Notes under the pieces: model-generated | What the model was told of the DNA's origin: nothing | The model's input: the letters and a program-made list of their open reading frames with translations, nothing else | Databases searched by the model: none | Shown: one piece after another, positions 33,783 through 45,636 of the stretch | How positions within the stretch are numbered: position 1 is the stretch's first letter | Layout of the letters: every line of letters begins with the position of its first letter | Made by a program: the position numbers and the translations under genes | DNA from: Strongyloides papillosus | Taxonomy: Eukaryota > Nematoda > Chromadorea > Rhabditida > Strongyloididae | NCBI GenBank assembly: GCA_005656395.1 | Contig: SRSI01000010.1 | Coordinates: forward strand, 992,001 to 1,056,000 | Direction: 5' to 3' | DNA length: 64,000 nucleotides

Positions 33783-36442
33783 GTTATAAAATCTTATAAT
33801 ACTTTAATATTATTGGTTAACAGGAAAAATTATTTATCTCTTAGCAACAAATCACAAGCATGTAGATATTCATATAAAATGAACAGATTTAGAGGTAAAC
33901 AGATAAATATTAAAGCACCTTTACATATGCACATAAAAAGAATATAATTACTACTTCATGGGTATATTATAAACAGCTTATAGTAATATATTGAATGTGA
34001 AAAGGAAATAGTCTTGTAATTATTAAATTTCTATTACTTTGATAATACTAGTATAACAGTTTTAAAAAAAATTTCTATCAATATGAATAACATTCATAAA
34101 TATTTTTACATAAAAATTAAAAAATATTGTTTTTATCATCATTTATACAAAACCACCAAAATTTACAACAATAATTCAAATAACATTTAAAATAATTCCA
34201 ACAAATGAATCTTTATAAATTAAAATTACTTATTATTTCGTAAAGTGGTTTTTGCGCTGTAATAATAATAATTTTTAAGAAATAAATATATCATCTAATA
34301 CAATAAATACAAAAAATTGATTTAAAATTGATTATTATTGGCATTCAACCATGAAATAGTGTACTCATTATTTAACCAAATTTCTAATTAAACGATTAGG
34401 TTTTATTCAGATTCTATAATCTATTTTTTTTTAAATAATTTATAAAAATCTTTCTGTTATTTTTTTAAATGAATCAAACGTTAACAAAAAAAGTTCTTAT
34501 AAATAAATAATTTTGTTAGTTTTCTATTAATTTTAATTCTGTTATTTACTCTATTACTGGACAGTACATGATAACCTTTAAAAAATTTTTGTCTAAAATT
34601 TTTCTGATAATTATTTAATGTTCATTTTATTTCGTAATAAACGATTCTCTATAAAAAAAACTAGTAAGTGGGAATAATTAATTCATTACTACAATGACTT
34701 TGTTATACAGAGTAATACAGATTTGCTTAGTATTATTAATAATTATTTCATTAATTATAAAAATTTAAGTGAATAATTATTAAGATATATTGAAATAATT
34801 TTTTAAGCACAATATGTATTTGTGTTCTTTAAAAATTATTCTAATTTTCTATATATATTCTGTAGATAAAATGTGATTAGTTTCATTAACTTCCATAAAC
34901 TAGAAAAAAAATTTATATAATCTCTTACATACTAATCTTGATTTCATTAATTGTTTCCATTTCTTTTCAAATACACAATTTTTTAACTAAATTATTTAAA
35001 AAAGAAAAGATTACTTTGCAGTGGACATAGGCTAGTAAATACATAACTTGCTTTGTTAAAAGAAACCATATGCTTATAGTATATTCCGATTTTTATATTA
35101 TCTAAAATTTTGTTAAAAATATCATATCACTCAATAGTAAATATTTTGAATTTCAGCGGTCATTTAAATATTTATTGCAATTTATTTATTTTTATTTTTC
35201 TTTCTAAATATCACTCTATTATGTCTAAAATAATTTATTATTAAACAAGTTGTCAATAGGAATATAGTTTTTTTTTGATAAAATATAAAACCGACCATAT
35301 TATTACCTTTAAATGGTTATTTTTACTTTAGATTTAACAATGAATTAAAATATGTATAATGGCTATTTAAATTACAAGTGGACATTTATAATAAAAAATA
35401 TATATATTATGTTGTAAAATAATTTATTTTGCTATAAAGAGATTATGTTAATTCCAGGATATGGTTCTCGGTTTATATTTTGAGTGACCAGTATGTTATT
35501 TAATATATGTGTTGGACATAATGCCTGTTCTTATGGAAGCAATTATTTACTCCATTATAATAGACAATTTTATATATATCAAAATTAATCTCCATACAAA
35601 CGGAAATTGACCCTTTTTAAAATTTCCTTATATAAGCATTAAAAAATTTTTATTCTCAGTTTTATTATAGTAAAAATCTATAACTGAAAAATTACTCATA
35701 TACTTTTTTTTTTAAAAAAGTGCATTCTATTTCTCAATTGTGAATAAAAACTTCCTTTTTATTATAATTGACATACATCGATACGTTTGTTTGATCGTTG
35801 AAAAAGTGCATCTGTATTTACATCATACTAAAGTTAAAACGTTTGTTATTTGGTGTAAAAGTATTTCTTTATTCGAAATACTAAGATTATTTAAAAATGT
35901 ATTTTGATAATAAGTTTTTATACTTTTTTAATAGAAATTTTATCAAATTGTCTAAACTAGTGATAATAAAACAAATATTTACATACCAAATAGAACTTAA
36001 TATCACAAAAAATGGTTTTTTATATATACCTTTTTTGTAGTATATTTTTAATTTCTTTATTCTTAACATCTTTTTAATTATTCTCTTTATTTTTAACCTT
36101 TGTCAAGAAATATATGCTAAAATCAAAATATATCTTCAAATAATAAATATCCTTGTTTCAAAAGTCTAATTTGATTTATAACAATAAACAAAAGTTTTGA
36201 TTTTAAGTAACATTTTAATATACTAATACATAGAGTAACATTTCACTGATCAGATAATATGTAGTATAAAGAAAAATTGACCTTAGTAATACATATAATT
36301 TAAAGTATTTTCCTTTAAACATATATTACTTTCTACGATCATTTTTAAACATTTGATTTATGATTTTTAATAACTTTATACTAATTTATCTATTCTTAGA
36401 GTAATATATTTATCGCATTAGAAATATTGTAATTTTATTACA
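33783..36442. other. Long AT-rich intergenic region (divergent genes)
   Basis: About 2.7 kb between FAIM (-) and the kinase (+), very A/T-rich. A 60-codon minus-strand frame at 35887-36069 is Lys/Ile/Phe-rich, has no features and is not called. No RNA gene recognised. Confidence 0.55.
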
Positions 36443-38689
36443 ATGGCCGCTATATTATGTCATCAACACCAACTATCTTCAAATCAATGTAAACCAGAGT
36501 TGTTTATTAATAAGCACACAAACAGTACATCATCTTTTGGTGAAAGCGAAGATGAAATAAAATATTACGATAACAAATCAAAAAATCACAAAATAGTTTT
36601 TCGATATAGCAGAAGAAATTCAGCATTTTCCTTAGCAAACAATTTAAATGTAACTGATACCAATAAAACACATAATCTTTGCTATAAAAATTTAAGAAAA
36701 GAGTTTAACACTAAAAAACGACGTAAGTAAAAAAATATACCTTTTAAATAACAAAATTTTATAAAAATATTCACATATTTTTGTATACAAATAACCTTTT
36801 GTTTTTTTAGTTACATCTTAAATTATAGTGTAACAGTAAAAAAGCTGTAAATAATCACTTATTATTTTTACAATTTTTTTTTAAAATAGGTAAATATAAT
36901 ATATTTTTTGTTCATAACTATAACATGTAATTTATTTTAACACAGAAATATATTTTACTTTATGGACATTGTTTTATTGTCTGTTTTTAAACTATTGTTT
37001 AATGGTGCCTAGTGAAATAATATAATTTACAAAATCTACATTGGTATATTTAAACTCTTGAGGAATAAGTTTTTTTAATTAGCAAAGTACACCTATTTTA
37101 TCTGTTAGCTTAAGTTATTATCTTAAATACAATTTTATTAAATGCTAAGATAATAAATATTATACTATTTTTCAGAATAGTAATACAACTAACGAATCAT
37201 TTAAAAAATGACAATCGACTCTTATTCCTGTCGATTAAGAAACGTTCTACACTCAATGAGTAAGTAACGATTAGAAGAGTATAGTTTATTTAAAAAATAT
37301 TTCAAATAGTATAAAATTAATATGACATAATTTGTTTATTTTTAATAGTAATACAATTGAATAGTAAACAAATCTCACATAATGGTAATTTGTAATAAAC
37401 AAATAAATATTAATTGTATTTGAAAAATATAATATTTATACTTTTATAAAAAAAATTGCTAAAAATATATATTTTTAATATACAATATTGATAAGCAAAC
37501 TATTATAGTTGGAAAATCTCTTGATAGAAATAATAATGATCATGTAAAGCAGTCACAGTTAAAGGAAACAAAATCCAAATTTACTTCATCGTTTGCAAAT
37601 AGTTTTTTTGACCCATCGGTTTACTTTTCATCTCTTGTTTCAAATTCAGTTACATCATCAAAAGAAGATATTTCTGAAAATTTGTCTAAAATTGCAAATA
37701 AAAGTAATTTGTCTAAAACGCAATCTACAAAGAATATTCTTACAAAGTCGAGAATACCAACATTTGGTTCTGACAATTGTTCATTTAATACTATTATTAA
37801 TAATGAAGGAATTGTAATAAAAACAAGTTTTATTACACCTATACGAAGTAAATATGATTTAAAAGATCATTATGAACTACATCAAAAAATTGGAAGTGGT
37901 AACTTTAGTGAAGTTTTTTTGTTATCTTTAAAAAGTGATAATAAAATTCAAAAACAAGAAATGAGTAAAAGAGATAATTATCAAAATAAATGTTTTGCAT
38001 TAAAAGAAATTAGCAAAGCAAAAATGGAAGGAAAAAACTTTTTCGTTGAAAATGAAGTTCATATTCTTTCAAATTTTAAACATCCAAACATATGTAATCT
38101 TATCGAAGCTTTCAGTACAAAATCAACATATTTATTAGTATTTGAATTAGCTTCAAAAGGTGACCTATTTGACGCAATTAAAAAGCTCGGTCATTTATCT
38201 GAACCAACAGTATCATCAATAACATTTCAACTTACTTGTGCTCTAGCATATTTACATTCTAACAATATTGTTCATCGTGATGTTAAACCTGAAAATATAT
38301 TGTTAAATTCAGATTTAACCGTAAAATTAACAGACTTTGGTTTAGCATGTTATGTTCCAAAAAAAACATACCTATCAAGAATTTGTGGAACAATGAGTTA
38401 TGTCTCACCAGAAGTAATAATGGGAAAATATGGTATAGAATGTGATATATGGAGTCTAGGAGTTGTTTTCCATATAATGTTGGTCGGCCACGCTCCCTTT
38501 AGAAGTCAAAACAAGCAAAAATTATTTAAACTAATTTCTAAAGCTCAATTTAGTATGGAACATAGATCTTGGAATTTGATAAGTAGAGAGGCTCGAAATC
38601 TCGTCCTTAGACTACTTACATTGGACGTCAATCAAAGAATAAAAGCTAATGAAATTTTAACACACCCATTTATACAAAAAAAATTTTAA
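36443..38689 (+). CDS. CaMK-group Ser/Thr protein kinase, DCLK-like kinase domain
   Basis: The last exon (about 37528-38689) holds a complete kinase: IGSGNFSEVFLLS (Gly loop), CFALKEISKAK (VAIK lysine), a helix-C Glu (VENEVHIL), NNIVHRDVKPENILL (catalytic loop), LTDFGLA (Mg2+ loop), CGTMSYVSPEVIMGKYG (activation/APE region) and CDIWSLGVVFHIMLVGHAPF. Similarity by eye is best to doublecortin-like kinases (ZYG-8/DCLK), but no doublecortin domains are visible. The N-terminus is Ser/Asn/Lys-rich. Exon 1 is 36443-36726 (donor AA|GTAAAA; the stronger GTAAGT at 36723 would break frame). A candidate 84-bp exon at 37176-37259, in frame and a multiple of three, may be optional. Predicted length is 481 or 509 residues. 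The N-terminal gene model is uncertain; the kinase domain is certain. Confidence 0.85.
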
Positions 38690-38747
38690 TTAAAATATTT
38701 AGAAAAATTATAATTAAAATATTAAAAAAATTTTAATTAAAATATTT
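38682..38747 (+). repeat. Short AT-rich tandem repeat over the kinase stop codon
   Basis: Three imperfect copies of a unit containing TTAATTAAAATATT occur at about 38684, 38709 and 38732, spaced 23-25 bp. The first includes the kinase stop codon (TTTTAA at 38685-38690). Confidence 0.7.
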
Positions 38748-38821
38748 AAAAAAGATTATAGATCTTTCAAATTAAAATTGTGAAGACAAAGACTCAAAAT
38801 TATTAAAATGCATGTATTGTA

Positions 38822-41800
38822 TTAATCTGATTCACTATCACTGCTAATAACAATAGTTCTTTTTTTCTGATTTTTTGGAGATACTTTTACAGAATTTTTT
38901 GGTGCTTTTTTTGGTGAAGGCTCATAATTACTACCATCTTCACTTCCACTGCTTGAAAGAATTTTCTTTCTCTTTTGAGTTTTTTTCTTAGAAATCTCAT
39001 TCTTTTGAGACTTTTTTGGTGAAGAACGTATGTCATCTGATTCACTTATAGAAAGAACTTCTATACTGTCATCAATGATTTCACAGGAATCATCCTTACT
39101 TTTCTTACTTTTTTTAGGTACTTTTTTTGGAGATTCACTAGCAGGTACATTCGCATTATCCTTTGAATTGATTAAAAATTTCGTTATGTCTTGTCCCTCA
39201 TTCTTTTGAATTTTTACATCTTTAGGAACTTTTTCTTTCTTTGGCTTTTTTTCATATTTATTCAAAAGAAGTTGTTTTTCAACTTTTACGATCTCAGCGC
39301 TGGGGTTTGGTTTAAATGAAGAAACGTCAACACTAATTTTATTTTTCCTGGCTTTGGTAGAAGAAGTTCCTTTAAGTAACTTAGACTGTGCTGTCTTAAT
39401 TGCTCCCTCAATATCTTGTATTTCCTTTTCCTCTTGCTTTTTCAAAGCTTCTTCAAAAACTTTAAGATCATGCTCCCACAAGTCAGCCCATGTTTTCTTC
39501 TTAAGTTCTTCTAACTCCGCAAGTTTATCAGCAGATTCTTTGAGAAGGCGATCCTTTTCTTCTTCAGACAATTTAATGAGAGCCATATTTACTAAGTAGT
39601 CATAGTCAACCAAACGTTTTTTTAATCCAGCATCGGTAGAAGTCTCATTTTCCTCAATTTCCTCTTCTTCTTCGATTTCAACTTCGCCACACATCTCCAA
39701 TTCCTTCTTTTTAATGTAATCTTTCCATGCTTTAACAGGATCAGGATCAAACTTTTCTTTAATCAATTGATCAACGATATTTTTCTTCTTTCTGTTTTCC
39801 ATGATAATTTCACCTTTAATCTTAGCAACAATAAAACGAGCTTGATTGGAAAGTCTCTTTGATTGAGCTTCAAGCATTCCTACCAAGAATTCCTTTCTTT
39901 CAATATATTTCTTCTTACGAACAACGAAAAATTCTTGACAAATTTGTTCAGGAGATTCAAACTTTCTAAGACAACCTTCGGCATCGAAAAGAACCATTGA
40001 AGAAGTGTTAATAGAAGTTTGAAGTTTAAAGGTCTCGTGAATACCTTGAGATAGAGCTTTCTTCATATTTTGGTCAGTCATCTTGATAACAAACTTAACT
40101 GTCTGATCAGTGTGATATTCTTTGTAGTCTTGTATAAGAGCAGGAGATTTATCGGTTGAATTAGAAAGTTCTTCCAAGACACTCTCTTTGTAATTTTGAG
40201 TCCAAGTTTTTACTGGGAGCTCAGTTATTTCAATAGATTCATCATCTAGTATACCAACTCGTCCACTTGATATATATTTTTGCTCGTCCACTTGAGTGAT
40301 TGTTCCCTCAAAATGTTTATACCATGGAACCATTTTTTTCATTTCTTCTCCTCTTATGAGTCGACGAATGTTTGCCATGACATCACGTGGATTATAGTTA
40401 GGTATTTTAGTACTCCAAGCCGTACCAATACCTTCAGCACCATTGACCAAAACCATAGGAATGATAGGACAATACCATTCTGGTTCAATTTTTTGATTTT
40501 CTTCAAATAAGAATCTGAGAACATTTTCATCATCTTGGACAAATAGTGTTTTAGTTACAGGACTTAATTGAGTAAAAATATAACGAGGTGAAGCTGAATC
40601 TTTACCTCCTTGAAGTCTAGTACCGAATTGACCAATGGGCAACAATAAGTTAATATTATTTGATCCAACGTAATCCTGAGCCAAGTTGATAATAGTCATC
40701 ATCAAAGATTGTTCACCATGGTGGTAGGCAGACATCTCACCTACAGCTCCCGCCAATTGAGCAACTTTAACTTCTTTTTTATCAGCACGTCTGAAGCATG
40801 TGAATAAAACTTTACGTTGACCTGGTTTTAAACCATCAACAAGACAAGGAATAGATCTTTCATTATCCATATTTGAAAAGAGAATCAATTCTTTGTTAAT
40901 AAATTCGACGAATGATACGCTACGAGTATCCTTATTGTAAAGGTACTCTTCAATACCACCATTTTCACGACGACTCTTCTTTTCTCTCATCCAATTAGAA
41001 AGCCAAACTTTTCTTGCTTCAATCTTCTTTTTACTAAACGCCATCTCAACAGCTTGTTCACATTCAGGTCCAGAATATGTGAATGGAATTCTGTGACGAT
41101 TCATATCGCTAAAATACTCCTTAGCTTCTTTTGATGTAGAAGTACCAAGACCTTTGTAGTATTTAATTTTGTATGATTTCCAATTATCTGTATTATTTCT
41201 CCATTCCATATACTCTGGTAAAGAGAAGAAACTGAGGGATGTGTTGCCTTTTGATGCCTTAACGATCGGAGTAATGAATTCCTCAACAAAATTATTTTTC
41301 ATAAGAGCTGGCCAATTGCAATGGATCCAATTGATAAGTAAACCTTTGATGTGGGAACCGTCCTGATCTTGATCTGCCATAATCATAACACGTCCATATC
41401 TTAATGTTTTTCTTTCGTCTTCAGTATCATATTTTAAACGGTACTGTAAACCAAGAATCTTAATCATGTGTCCGATTTCTTGATTGTCGTTAACCTGCTT
41501 CAAAGGACAATCACGTACATTCAACATTTTACCACGAAGTGGAAATACCCCATAGTAATCACGTCCCACAACACCAAGACCGGAAACTGCTAATGTTTTG
41601 GCTGAATCTCCCTCAGTAAGAATGAGTGTACATTTGTAGGAATTCTTTGTACCAGCCTCATTAGCATCCTCAAGTTTTGGTATACCTTTAACTTTTGTTG
41701 ACTTCTTTGTTGAACATTTCTTATCTGCTTGTTCTTGTTGTTTGAAACGAACCCAAGAGAGTACGGCCTCAACGACACCACATTTAAGAGACTCTTTGTA

Positions 41801-43174
41801 AAACTTCTCGCTCATCTCAGCTTTACTTCCAAAACTTTTAGCTTGAAGTGTCATGTTTTCTTTCGTTTGAGAATCGAACGTTGGATTTTCAATTAAACAA
41901 TTTACAAAAACCCAAATGTGATTCTTCACCTGGAATGGCTTGATATTAACACCACTCTTAGCACCACCAGCTTTTTTCTTTATTGTATCTATTAGATTAG
42001 CAGTAATTTGATCAGTTATGTAATCGACATGCCTTCCTCCTTTAGAAGTAGCAATACTATTAACAAATGAAACGGATTGAAAACCTTTATCAGACACAGT
42101 TAAGGCAACTTCCCATCTGTCATTGACTTTCTCGTAGATGATTTTAGGCTTCTCGTTATCCTCGCCAACAACGCTTTCAACGTATTTTTCAGCATACTCT
42201 TTGAAAGACTTGACTGGAATGACTTTTCCATTTAGATAAACTCGTACTCCTGGTGTGGTGCCAGCGATATCGTAAGCACGACGAGCCATAAGTCCAATGA
42301 TATCATTGTCTAACTCTTTCATTTTAAATTTCTTCAAATCAGGTTTGAACGTTACCTTGGTGAAATCTTCACCTGTTGCCTTTGTAATTTCCGGTTCCTT
42401 GTCTTTAGTCATATTGTTAATCCATGTCTGTTTAAACTGTTTCTTGTACTCTTTACTGGATGTTTCAAGAGTAAATTCTGTAGAAAATATATTGCATAGC
42501 TTAGCACCATAACCATTTCTTCCACCAGTTGTTTTTCTTTCATCGTCATTGTAGTTAGAAGAAGTCAAAAGTGTACCAAAGATAAGCTCAGGTACATACA
42601 TTTTCTCAACACCATGATGAGCTACAGGTATACCTTTTCCATTGTTATAGACAGATATTGTGTTATTTGCCCTATAATGATATAAAAAATATGGAAAAAT
42701 CTTACAAACTTACTTATCAATGTCGACTTTGATAAGATTCATTTTTTTATCACGCTGCTTGTTATCAGCAGCATTTACCAAGATTTCATCGTAAATTTTG
42801 TATAGGCCGGGGACATAGCTAATTTCGCGTTGAACTAACTTATCTTCCTCTATCTCATATATCCACATCGGTGTTTTGTCTGTATATTCAACGGAACCTA
42901 TGTATGTATCAGGACGTAAAAGAATATGTTCCAATTGAGACTTCTTCTGATACATCTGTTCAATGGAACCTTTTCCAGATTTACCACTTTTTACATTGTC
43001 GATATTTGTAAAAACGCTGAGATCCTCGCGAGATAGGGTAGTATTCGGAGACGGGCCATTTTTCTTAGGACTTTTTGGTTGTTTTTTCTTCTTAACAACA
43101 ACTTCTTGCTATAAATAATTAAACTAATTCGCCGATACAATTTAACTTACAAAATCACTATCACTTGAAGACAT
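38822..43174 (-). CDS. top-2: DNA topoisomerase II
   Basis: Three exons, 43174-43151, 43108-42714 and 42671-38822, give 1,422 residues. The GHKL ATPase region has QMYQKKSQLEHILLRPDTYI, NAADNKQRDKKMN and KTTGGRNGYGAKLCNIFS (ATP lid). TOPRIM has LILTEGDSAKTLAVSGLG and MIMADQDQDGSHIKGLL. The breakage-reunion domain has QFGTRLQGGKDSASPRYIFT; the catalytic Tyr is about residue 837, codon at 40580-40582. The C-terminal ~250 residues are Lys/Ser-rich with acidic patches (IIDDSIEVLSISESDD), typical of the divergent regulatory tail. The enzyme passes one duplex through another in an ATP-dependent way for chromosome segregation and condensation. An E2F-like site lies about 175 bp upstream. The reading frame is intact throughout. 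Confidence 0.98.
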
Positions 43175-43345
43175 AATTTAAATTACTAAAATACGTGATG
43201 TACCAAAATGTATCTAGCTAAAAAAAAATAAAGAATTGGACTACGGAAGAAAAAATTCTATAAATTAAGTAAAGTAGTATAAAAATGCTTAATCTGGTCT
43301 CTATACGAAAACAATTGTCGTTATGTACAATATTCAGAGGAGATG

Positions 43346-43353
43346 TTTGGCGC
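43346..43353 (+). promoter_or_regulatory. E2F-like site upstream of topoisomerase II
   Basis: TTTGGCGC exactly matches the E2F/DP consensus TTTSSCGC and lies 172-179 bp upstream of the top-2 start codon. AAAAACGCGGGA (about 43371-43382), whose complement contains TCCCGCG, is a second E2F-like patch 20 bp further. TOP2 genes are cell-cycle regulated in other animals. Function is inferred from sequence only. Confidence 0.5.
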
Positions 43354-43631
43354 TTAATCCCCATATATAATAAAAACGCGGGAACAAATATGTCAGAGTA
43401 AGGTACATGTATAGTATAGTAAAGAAGAGAAACAGATTAGATTGATATTTCCTAATTTGAGGGTTTTTTTATAGAAAGATAGACGATATTACAATAATTA
43501 ATTATTAAACTACTGTGTGCCAGTATATAAAATTAAATTTCCATGCTTCGAGATTATAGTTAAAAAAGTTTAATTTACGTATCATGAATCGGTTTACTGT
43601 ACTAATTTAAAAATGAAATAATGTCTAAATA

Positions 43632-43859
43632 TTAGATAGAAATTTTTGCAATTGTTTGAAGTCTGAATGGTGCTTTTCCTTTATCAGTAATCTGAACATC
43701 GACTTTTTTTCCACCTAATAAATATTCTTAATCGATCATACATTGGTTTTATTTCTTTTTGTCCTACAGCTTTGAGTATATAATAATCTATAAATTCAAT
43801 ATTTCCATGTTTATTTGCCCCTTCAAAAAATATTTTTGTTATTTTTCCGTTGTATCTTT
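43632..43859 (-). pseudogene. Coding-like fragment with one frame shift, unidentified
   Basis: The minus strand reads YNGKITKIFFEGANKHG then IEFIDYYILKAVGQKEIKP and MYDRLRI, about 50 codons. A shift near 43723-43731 follows, and then LGGKKVDVQITDKGKAPF and RLQTIAKISI to a TAA at 43632-43634. Removing one T from a short T run would join the parts. Composition and regular charge pattern look protein-coding, but no start, upstream exon or family is recognised. Further weakly open minus-strand sequence reaches about 44120. Possibly a gene remnant or the terminal exon of a damaged gene. Confidence 0.35.
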
Positions 43860-45636
43860 AGCATAAATTACATAAAAATAATTTTCTTGTGACACTAATT
43901 AATAAAATTAATTTGTATTGTTGGGCTAATGATAAATAAAATGATTTGCATTGTATTTTAAAATTTATAAGGAAAAACTCTAACTAGGTTTTTTGATTAT
44001 AATACATGTTCAAAGCCATTATTAAAGTAAAAAATGGTATATTATAGTAATAAGTAAATTTCACAAGTTCAATTCCATCAATAAAACAATTTCTTGAAAT
44101 TTGCTTCACTCGGATAAGATGAAATTATTTATTAAGTTTATTCAAGTTAGTGGATTATACCTATTTGAATAAGCCCCTATAAATCAACATTAGATGAATT
44201 TTAACCTGGTGGAAAATATGTAATTAATTTACCACTAATACTAAAATGGCTTTAATGACATCTGTTGTTATGTTTTTAAGGAAGAAACAAGTTTTATTTG
44301 TAATTACTTAAAAAATATATTTTTTACATTAAAAATAATATAAAAGCATTAATAATGGTTACAATTCATTTAATGTTAGGCAAGATGAAAGTTTATTCAC
44401 GAAAGTTCACCCAGTTACTTACTATCTTACTATGTATGAACATAATAACTAAACTAATAACAAGTAGTTTTGCATACAATATAACTGACGAAAATATATC
44501 CTGATTAAGCATATCCGTAAAAATTATACAAAAAAGTGGGAAATTAAAATATGTATTTTTGTAAATAATTAATTATAAGTGAAATACCTTGGATAAATTG
44601 GTAATTTGATTGACTAATATTAATAGTAAATTTTCTTTTTTTTCAAAATATTTCATGTTAATTAATATATTTCCTTATTAATAAGTATTGCCATTATATG
44701 TAATTATGATACTTCTTTGTAGAGAAAAATATGCAGTAGTAGGCAATATTTCGTGACCCACGGCATATTATTATCGCGTGCTATCCATAATAATGATTTA
44801 AATCAAAATTATTTTATCTTATAAATCTTTAAACCGTTGAAACTTTTTTTGATCCAATTTTTTTATAAATGAAATAACCTGTTTTAGTTATTTTAAAAGT
44901 CTAGTTGAAGTTGAGTATAAATGAAATTTATTAAAATTTCTTATCATAAAGTTGTATATTACTGTCAATTAAAAAACAAAGTATTCTTTAACATTATATA
45001 ATTCTATCATTATTAATTTTGTGTATAAAACGTATGAAGAAATTTAAGAAATATAATTATTTAAATACAGCAATAACGTCAAAATTACAAAATAAGTTTT
45101 CTTGAATGAAAGAAAAAAACGTTTGGTTTTGATAGAATTAATTTGATCTAATCTTTAGATTCTAAAGTACTTAAAATTTATAAGTGCGTAAAAACATGTT
45201 TGTATGTATCTTAAGAAAAGTAAAACTAAATTTTCAAAAAAGTTTATACCACTATACAAATTAAACAACAATGATGATAAGGTCATCTATAATTATTGTT
45301 AATTTTTTATAATTTTCGTTTCTATTTGATGGTTAAAATGTTTTTAAATTTGAAAAAAAAAATTATAATTGTATTATAGAAAGTAAATAATAAAAATTGT
45401 TCATATACTCTTTAACATTTCAATAAAAGTATATAAAAACTGACAAGTATTAAAAATTAAAATTTTAATATTATCAAATGTCGTTGTCCGCAACCATGGT
45501 ACTATTGTATGGATTAATTTCATTTAAAAAATTCAGCCTTTGACGGCAAAACAGATTTTGTATAAAGTTAAAAAGATATAAAAAAAACATATTTTATAAT
45601 GAATATATATTTTGATAATGTTTTCAGGAATCCTTC

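Larger units (their letters stand above)
43175..45636. other. Intergenic, includes top-2 promoter and unc-15 3' flank
   Basis: About 2.5 kb. The first ~250 bp hold the top-2 promoter, with an E2F-like element and GC patches in otherwise A/T-rich DNA. A decayed coding fragment at 43632-43859 is listed separately. Elsewhere no gene is supported. Confidence 0.55.

Noticed and set aside
35887..36069. 60-codon minus-strand frame in the FAIM-kinase interval
   Set aside because: Lys/Ile/Phe-rich low-complexity product typical of random A/T-rich DNA, no supporting features.
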